Of a stretch of DNA of 10,225 nucleotides, positions 5,766 through 10,225 are shown piece after piece (position 1 is the first letter of the stretch; each line of letters opens with the position of its first letter). The notes under the pieces were generated by a model. The model did not search any database and had not been told where the DNA came from. It saw only the letters and a list, made by a program, of their open reading frames with translations. The stretch spans positions 1-10,225 of the forward strand of contig JAAZLM010000067.1 of assembly GCA_012799315.1 (NCBI GenBank), read 5' to 3'. The stretch comes from Clostridiales bacterium (GTDB lineage Bacteria; Bacillota; Clostridia; Oscillospirales; Ruminococcaceae). The position numbers were made by a program, and so were the translations under genes.

Positions 5766-6206
5766 TTACAGGTATTTTGTCATGAGGATAGCATCTTCAT
5801 CGGGCCTTTTATAAAAGCCCTTGCGAATACCAACATCATCGAATCCAGCCTTCCTATACAATCGTCTTGCAGCATGGTTTGAAACTCTAACTTCTAATGT
5901 GATGAAGCTAACTCCTCTTTCTCTGCAAAGATTCTCTAATGTGATTAGCAGTAACGGGGCAATCCTCTTTTTACGGTAGTTTGGTATGATAGCAATATTA
6001 TTTATACTGCATTCATCAAGTACGATCGCCGCATTAACATATCCTATCACTTCATTGCCGATGCAGGCAATGAATGTGTAGGAATTAGGATTTGCAAATT
6101 CATCATGATATGCTCTTTCCGACCATGGCGTGGAAAAACACATCTTATCAATTCTTGCTACTGCTGGTATATGTGGGATCTCCATAGAGATTATCTTAAC
6201 ATCCAT
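5766..6206 (-). CDS. rimI: RimI-like N-terminal protein acetyltransferase (GNAT) with altered CoA loop
   Basis: RimI enzymes acetylate the N-terminal alanine of ribosomal protein S18. The 146 residues and single GNAT domain fit. CFSTPWSERAY (23-33) is the RimI N-terminal signature, GYVNAAIVLDECSINNIAI (55-73) gives the central strands, LEVRVSN (104-110) with Glu105 the strand-5 region, and AARRLYRKAGF (112-122) the late helix with Tyr117, the usual general acid. The acetyl-CoA pyrophosphate loop, normally R/Q-x-x-G-x-G/A, reads R78-K-K-R81-I-A83: the first glycine is Arg. This could weaken acetyl-CoA binding or reflect a diverged paralogue. The gene starts 15 bases after the phosphatase gene ends, with only a weak ribosome binding site, suggesting translational coupling. 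The ATG at 6206 is kept since homologues begin at a similar point; Met8 is an alternative. Family is sure; the S18 role is inferred. Confidence 0.85.
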   Translation of the reverse strand: MDVKIISMEIPHIPAVARIDKMCFSTPWSERAYHDEFANPNSYTFIACIGNEVIGYVNAAIVLDECSINNIAIIPNYRKKRIAPLLLITLENLCRERGVSFITLEVRVSNHAARRLYRKAGFDDVGIRKGFYKRPDEDAILMTKYL

Positions 6207-6221
6207 AGGCAGCTATCCATA

Positions 6222-6641
6222 TTACGAAATTGCTGATTCGTAGTATTTGATGAACGAATCACGGCATTTACGATAGACTTCAATATCGCATTCGAACGGA
6301 TCGGCAGTGTTTATCACAATGACACGATTATGCAGATTCCTGATTGAGCGGGCACTATTTAGCACCGCACGTTTATGTGCAAAACTCATTACATGAATTT
6401 CATCGAAATCGGCTATATCATATTTCGATAATGGTTCTACTATATGTTCGGTTGCGTCAATTCCAATCTCCTCTAATGCTGCTACTGCATTCTCGGAAAT
6501 CACTTCATCAGCCTGTGCCGCAATGCCAGCACTGAAGAATTCATAATCTAGTTTCTTCTTCCTAGCAATGTCCCGTGCGATATATTCCGCCATCGGACTC
6601 CTGCAGGTATTCCCCGTGCATACAATAAGAATTTTCTTCAT
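6222..6641 (-). CDS. ywlE: low-molecular-weight phosphatase, YwlE-type protein-arginine phosphatase
   Basis: This 139-residue cytoplasmic enzyme has the low-molecular-weight protein tyrosine phosphatase fold. The P-loop is C8-TGNTC-R14-S15 near the N-terminus, with nucleophile Cys8, and the general acid is Asp114 in the DP pair near the C-terminus. Tyrosine-specific members usually have Ile in the loop (GNICRS), whereas the Bacillota arginine phosphatase YwlE has Thr (GNTCRS), and that Thr is known to favour phosphoarginine. Thr12 here thus points to removal of phosphate from arginines placed by McsB in protein quality control; specificity is inferred and mcsB is not in the window. The start has a good ribosome binding site, AGGAGAG, on the minus strand. 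It follows polA by 78 bases and precedes rimI by 15, forming a likely ywlE-rimI pair. In Bacillus ywlE also lies near a t6A gene (tsaC/ywlC), a parallel to tsaD here. Confidence 0.85.
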   Translation of the reverse strand: MKKILIVCTGNTCRSPMAEYIARDIARKKKLDYEFFSAGIAAQADEVISENAVAALEEIGIDATEHIVEPLSKYDIADFDEIHVMSFAHKRAVLNSARSIRNLHNRVIVINTADPFECDIEVYRKCRDSFIKYYESAIS

Positions 6642-6676
6642 AATATCTCTCCTATAAAAGTCAGTGAGGAATCTTA

Positions 6677-6705
6677 GCTATATAATTATAAGAATTCCAT
6701 CACAA
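6677..6705 (-). promoter_or_regulatory. possible promoter for ywlE-rimI
   Basis: On the minus strand TTGTGA (6705-6700) and TATAGC (6682-6677) are 17 bases apart, each with four of six consensus matches. A perfect TATAAT (6690-6685) lies within, but without a -35 at the right distance. An imperfect inverted repeat (GGAATCTT 6668-6675 with AAGAATTCC 6690-6698) overlaps the site. Weak evidence. Confidence 0.3.
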
Positions 6706-6719
6706 TTGCTTATATCTAT

Positions 6720-9245
6720 TTAATGCGCATCGTACCAGCTATTGCCGATATTGACATCGGCGACTAAAGGTGCTTTTAATACGGTGGCATTCTCCATTTC
6801 TTCATGTAGAATTTCACTAGCTCTTTCACTATCTGCCTCACTCGCCTCAACGATTAGTTCGTCATGCACTTGAAGAATTAATTTTGCATCAAGCTTTTCG
6901 TCCTTTAGCTTGCGATAAACATTGACCATTGCAATCTTAATAATGTCGGCGGCGCTCCCTTGAATTGGTGTGTTCATAGCGATTCTCTTGCCCAATGCTT
7001 GTTGAATCTTATTCCTAGATTTTAATTCGGGGATATATCTTCTTCGCCCGAACATAGTAGTAACATATCCTTGTTGCTCACCTTTGGATACAGTATCTTC
7101 CATATAATCACGAACACCGTGATATTTAGATAGATAGCCTTTAATATATCTGTCCGCCTCCGCCACGCTAACCCCGATATCTTGCGATAGTGAATATGCG
7201 CCAATTCCATATACAATGCCGAAGTTAACCGCCTTTGCCGCATTCCTCATTTGAGAATCGACAAATGCTAACGGTATTCCAAATACTTGTGAAGCGGTAA
7301 TAGCATGAATATCCTCACCATCATTGAATGCTTGAATCATTGTCGCATCGTCGGAAAGATGAGCAAGAACACGCAGTTCAATTTGTGAATAGTCGGCATC
7401 AAGGAATAAATACCCCTTCTTAGATATGAAAAACTTCCTCATATTACGGCCGAGTTCTGTGCGAACGGGGATATTCTGCATATTAGGCTCAGTGGATGAG
7501 ATCCGCCCCGTCCTAGTTTCCGTCTGGCGAAAGGAGGAATGTATCCTACCATCGTCATGCACGACTTTTAAGATGCCATCAACATATGTTGAATTTAGCT
7601 TCGTCAATTGGCGGTATTCTAGCACAAGCCCCACTATCGGATGTTCGTTGCGCAATTCCTCAAGCACTTCCGCATTGGTGGAATAGCCGCTCTTTGTTTT
7701 CTTTTTCGGTGGTAGACCGAGATCCTCAAACAATATTTCACTAAGCTGCTTTGGCGAACTTACATTGAAGTCACGACCTGCAAGATTATGAATTTCACTT
7801 TCTATGCGGTCAATATCGCTTTTTAGCTCATCGCCGAATTTCTTTATCCCATTCTCATCTATTTCAATCCCCTCAACCTCCATGCTTGCGAGCACTTCCG
7901 CAAGTGGGAGTTCGATATTATCGAGCAAATGCCTCATTCCCACCTGCTCAATTTCCTTATCGAGGTAATCGCACAAAGTCGGCATCACGGTAATTTCCCA
8001 TTGCTTATCATCAGCTATATAAGCAATATCCCATTCATTACACAGCCGCTCCATACTATAATCGGTCGATGTCGGATTAAGCAGATACCCAGCTAAAGAA
8101 ATATCGAAAATTACATTGTTTAATTGACTATCATTTTCAAAAGCGAACTTGTGCATTGCCTTTGCGTCATATGTCCGCTTTGGCAACTTGCTTTCTAAAA
8201 TTTTTAATATATCTGCCTTGTGTGTTAGCGAATGTATATTACTATCAGTATTAATCAATAGAGTTTCTCCAGATAGTATAGTGTCGATTATCTTATCGGA
8301 AGCTATTAAGGCGGCAATATCAACACTATCGTGGAATGTTGCATCTATTTGCGGAGCGGCTTTTTCTTCACCGTCGGGAGTTTCCACATCGGTTAAGCCA
8401 AGCCTCTTAATAGTGGAGAACATCTCAAGATCACGCAGCAAGGCGGCCGCCTTTACATCCTGCACCTCACCGATTTTATAAGCATCTAAGTTGCGGTCGA
8501 TCGGCACATCAAGATCAATTGTCGATAACATTCTACTCATGAATGCATCGTCCTTACCCTCCTCAAGTTTCTTCCTAAGTGATGGTGTAAGCTTAATGCT
8601 ATCGAGCGCAGCATATAAATTCTCGAGATTGCCATGTTCCTTTATCAGTGGTAGAGCGGTCTTTTCACCAATGCCTTTAATGCCGGGGATATTATCGGAG
8701 GCATCACCCATTAAACCTTTAACTTCAATTAAATCACGTGGCTGTACACCGAACTCCTCCATTATACGCTCGGGAGTGTAGATTTTAGTCTCTTTCGTTG
8801 ATGCAAGACGCACAGTTACATGAGAATTTATTAATTGGAAGCTATCTCTATCGCCCGTCGCAACATAGCAATCGCAGCCGCATTCAGTGCAGGTTGCGGC
8901 AAGAGTGCCGATAATATCATCGGCTTCATACCCTTCTTTTTCGACAATTGTGATGCCAAGATATGTTAGCAATTCCTTCAGCGGTTGTAATTGCATTGCC
9001 AATTCGTCGGGCATGCCCTTCCTCTGTGCTTTGTATTCAGAATATGCCTTGTGTCGGAATGTTGGAGCAGGCAAGTCGAATGCAATCGCAACATGATCGG
9101 GCTGAACTTCTTCTATCGTCTTAAGATAGATATTTATAAAACCTAAAATAGCATTAGTATATTGTCCTTTTGAATTTGATAGCAATCTAATCCCGTAATA
9201 GGCACGGTTGAGAATGCTGTTTCCATCAATAGTGAGCAATCGCAT
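6720..9245 (-). CDS. polA: DNA polymerase I (5' nuclease and polymerase; proofreading site apparently lost)
   Basis: Fills gaps and removes RNA primers in lagging-strand synthesis and excision repair. The 841 residues contain an N-terminal 5' nuclease domain (about 1-290) with Asp7, AFD (55-57), EADD (107-110), GDRD (131-134), GLMGDASDNIPG (177-188) and the helix-hairpin-helix GIKGIGEKTA (188-197). The middle domain (about 300-435) has the 3'-5' exonuclease fold but lacks the Asp-x-Glu metal site; only remnants such as FDISLAGYLL (380-389) remain, as in Taq and Bacillus Pol I. The polymerase domain has motif A DADYSQIELR (616-625, catalytic Asp618), motif B R667-xxx-K671-xxx-F675-xxx-Y679-G and motif C QVHDE (792-796, Asp795). 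The ATG at 9245 has GGTGGTG nearby and an extended -10 promoter just upstream. The gene is slightly shorter than Bacillus polA but complete. Confidence 0.97.
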   Translation of the reverse strand: MRLLTIDGNSILNRAYYGIRLLSNSKGQYTNAILGFINIYLKTIEEVQPDHVAIAFDLPAPTFRHKAYSEYKAQRKGMPDELAMQLQPLKELLTYLGITIVEKEGYEADDIIGTLAATCTECGCDCYVATGDRDSFQLINSHVTVRLASTKETKIYTPERIMEEFGVQPRDLIEVKGLMGDASDNIPGIKGIGEKTALPLIKEHGNLENLYAALDSIKLTPSLRKKLEEGKDDAFMSRMLSTIDLDVPIDRNLDAYKIGEVQDVKAAALLRDLEMFSTIKRLGLTDVETPDGEEKAAPQIDATFHDSVDIAALIASDKIIDTILSGETLLINTDSNIHSLTHKADILKILESKLPKRTYDAKAMHKFAFENDSQLNNVIFDISLAGYLLNPTSTDYSMERLCNEWDIAYIADDKQWEITVMPTLCDYLDKEIEQVGMRHLLDNIELPLAEVLASMEVEGIEIDENGIKKFGDELKSDIDRIESEIHNLAGRDFNVSSPKQLSEILFEDLGLPPKKKTKSGYSTNAEVLEELRNEHPIVGLVLEYRQLTKLNSTYVDGILKVVHDDGRIHSSFRQTETRTGRISSTEPNMQNIPVRTELGRNMRKFFISKKGYLFLDADYSQIELRVLAHLSDDATMIQAFNDGEDIHAITASQVFGIPLAFVDSQMRNAAKAVNFGIVYGIGAYSLSQDIGVSVAEADRYIKGYLSKYHGVRDYMEDTVSKGEQQGYVTTMFGRRRYIPELKSRNKIQQALGKRIAMNTPIQGSAADIIKIAMVNVYRKLKDEKLDAKLILQVHDELIVEASEADSERASEILHEEMENATVLKAPLVADVNIGNSWYDAH

Positions 9246-9277
9246 ATTTAATACACCACCAGTTTCTTCATATCCTA

Positions 9278-9286
9278 ATTATAACA
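9278..9286 (-). promoter_or_regulatory. polA promoter (extended -10)
   Basis: On the minus strand TGTTATAAT gives a perfect TATAAT (9283-9278) preceded by TG one base upstream, the extended -10 form, which explains the absence of a good -35 box. Transcription would start near 9271, leaving a leader of about 26 nt before the polA ATG. Confidence 0.65.
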
Positions 9287-9324
9287 TACTTTTGTGAAAA
9301 ACCCTACACTTTTGCGTAAATATG

Positions 9325-9333
9325 TGCTAAAAT
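9325..9333 (+). promoter_or_regulatory. candidate extended -10 promoter for dus
   Basis: TGCTAAAAT has TG one base before TAAAAT (five of six matches). No good -35 box is seen. Transcription would start near 9340, about 30 bases before the ATG at 9371. It is divergent from the polA promoter, with the two -10 boxes about 45 bases apart. Confidence 0.5.
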
Positions 9334-9370
9334 AGCGATAATAACGCACAATTTAAGGGAGAATGCAAAA

Positions 9371-10225
9371 ATGACCACGATAAAAATAGGGAATGTTAAG
9401 ATAAATAAAACCGCAGCACTAGCACCGATGGCATCGGTAGCGGATAGACCGTATCGATTAATGGCTAGGCGATTCGGCGCATCATATGTTGTCGGTGAAA
9501 TGGTAAGTTCTAAAGGACTATTCTATTCGGATAGGAAAGCTGCCGAATTGTTGAGCGTCACAGATGAAGAAAGACCAATGGCGGTTCAGCTATTCGGAGA
9601 TGATCCGAATTTCATGGCAAATGCAATATCTATATGTGAGAAGTATTGCCCCGATATAATAGATATAAACATGGGTTGCCCCGTGCCTAAAGTTGCTGGC
9701 AATGGTAGCGGCGCCTCCCTCATGCGGGATATTCGCCTTGGTGAGCGAATTGTAAAAGCAATGGTGCAGGCAACGGACATCCCAATTACAGCGAAAATCC
9801 GCAAAGGGTGGGACGATGATAATGTAAATGCAGTTGAATATGCAAAAATGCTCGAATCCGCCGGCGTTAGTGCGATAACGATCCACGGCAGAACAAAAGT
9901 GCAGATGTATACGGGCAGGGCGGATTGGGATATAATTAAGGCGGTGAAGAACGCTGTCAATATACCTGTAATCGGCAATGGTGATGTCAATTCGCTTGAC
10001 GATTGCATCCGTATGTATCAATATACTAATTGTGATCTTGTCATGATCGGGCGGGGTAGCTATGGCAGACCGTGGATATTCGAGCAGATTGATAGATTCT
10101 TTTTAGATGGAACGATTTTACCAGAACCGACCACCGAGGAGAAAATGCGGATAATGCTTGATCATGTGCGCTTAATCCTAGAAGATAAGGGCGAAAAGAT
10201 GGGAATGCGTGAAGCAAGAAAACAC
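9371..10225 (+). CDS. dusB: tRNA-dihydrouridine synthase, DusB-like (3' end cut by window)
   Basis: A flavoenzyme that reduces uridine to dihydrouridine in the tRNA D-loop with NAD(P)H and FMN. The frame is open for 285 codons to the last base; DusB proteins are about 320 residues, so roughly 35 are missing. Visible in order: APMASVADRPYR (18-29) at the start of the TIM barrel, QLFGDDP (73-79), the active-site NMGCPVPKV (100-108) with catalytic Cys103 that protonates the uracil, GSGASLM (112-118), KIRKGWDD (142-149) with FMN/substrate Lys142, IHGRT (171-175), YTGRADWDIIK (180-190), and the FMN-phosphate sites GNGDV (202-206) and IGRGSYGRPWIF (226-237). REARKH at the cut end begins the C-terminal helical domain. 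AAGGGAG (9355-9361) lies nine bases before the ATG. It resembles DusB more than DusA or DusC; in many Bacillota a dus gene of this type sits singly or beside housekeeping genes. Confidence 0.94.
   Translation, partial: MTTIKIGNVKINKTAALAPMASVADRPYRLMARRFGASYVVGEMVSSKGLFYSDRKAAELLSVTDEERPMAVQLFGDDPNFMANAISICEKYCPDIIDINMGCPVPKVAGNGSGASLMRDIRLGERIVKAMVQATDIPITAKIRKGWDDDNVNAVEYAKMLESAGVSAITIHGRTKVQMYTGRADWDIIKAVKNAVNIPVIGNGDVNSLDDCIRMYQYTNCDLVMIGRGSYGRPWIFEQIDRFFLDGTILPEPTTEEKMRIMLDHVRLILEDKGEKMGMREARKH

Noticed and set aside
9313..9348. TGCGT and ACGCA inverted repeat flanking the dus -10 region as an operator
   Set aside because: Only five-base arms about 26 bases apart; no more than expected by chance.
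9586..10021. Two long minus-strand frames of about 140 codons under the dus gene
   Set aside because: They lie wholly antisense to a clear Dus coding frame with all family motifs and match no family; they are shadows of the real frame.
1..10225. CRISPR array, insertion sequence, tRNA, attachment site or riboswitch
   Set aside because: I looked on both strands and found no regularly spaced repeats, transposase, tRNA-like cloverleaf, or long structured leader; the gaps between genes are all under about 225 bases and are explained by promoters and terminators.

Overview
This is an ordinary-looking chromosomal window of moderate to low GC, most likely from an anaerobic member of the Clostridia (Bacillota). 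Supporting signs are strong purine-rich ribosome binding sites (AAGGGAG, AAAGGAG), use of a TTG start, a YwlE-type phosphatase, a Pol I that appears to lack proofreading, and a GTP-dependent PEP carboxykinase. Assignment below class level is inference. I see no mobile element, CRISPR array, phage gene, rRNA or tRNA.

Left, plus strand (1-2626): the last 41 codons of a CAP-domain protein end in a rho-independent terminator. A likely operon follows: a 46-residue Cys/His-rich membrane-anchored peptide, a CcdA-type thiol-disulfide membrane protein, uracil-DNA glycosylase (ung), and a conserved-looking single-pass membrane protein of unknown function. The join between the small peptide and ccdA is a chain of stop/start overlaps. 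The ung start is ambiguous and may be a non-AUG codon.

Centre, minus strand (2634-4545): a perfect 32-nt palindrome between converging genes serves as a bidirectional terminator. It is followed by pckA (GTP type) under a near-consensus promoter with a leader of about 60 nt.

Right-centre, minus strand (4671-9286): reading leftwards, polA (from an extended -10 promoter), a low-molecular-weight phosphatase of the YwlE arginine-phosphatase type, a RimI-like acetyltransferase and tsaD (tRNA t6A synthesis). A hairpin terminator separates rimI from tsaD, so the usual rimI-tsaD neighbours may be only partly co-transcribed.

Right edge, plus strand (9325-10225): a tRNA-dihydrouridine synthase (DusB-like), divergent from polA and cut by the window edge.

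The gene set is mostly housekeeping: DNA repair (ung, polA), tRNA modification (tsaD, dus), protein modification (rimI, ywlE) and central carbon flux (pckA). No clearly new defence or mobile system is visible. The least explained parts are the small Cys/His peptide with its coupling to ccdA, the ung start, the unknown membrane protein at 1874-2626, and a RimI with a substituted acetyl-CoA-loop glycine.
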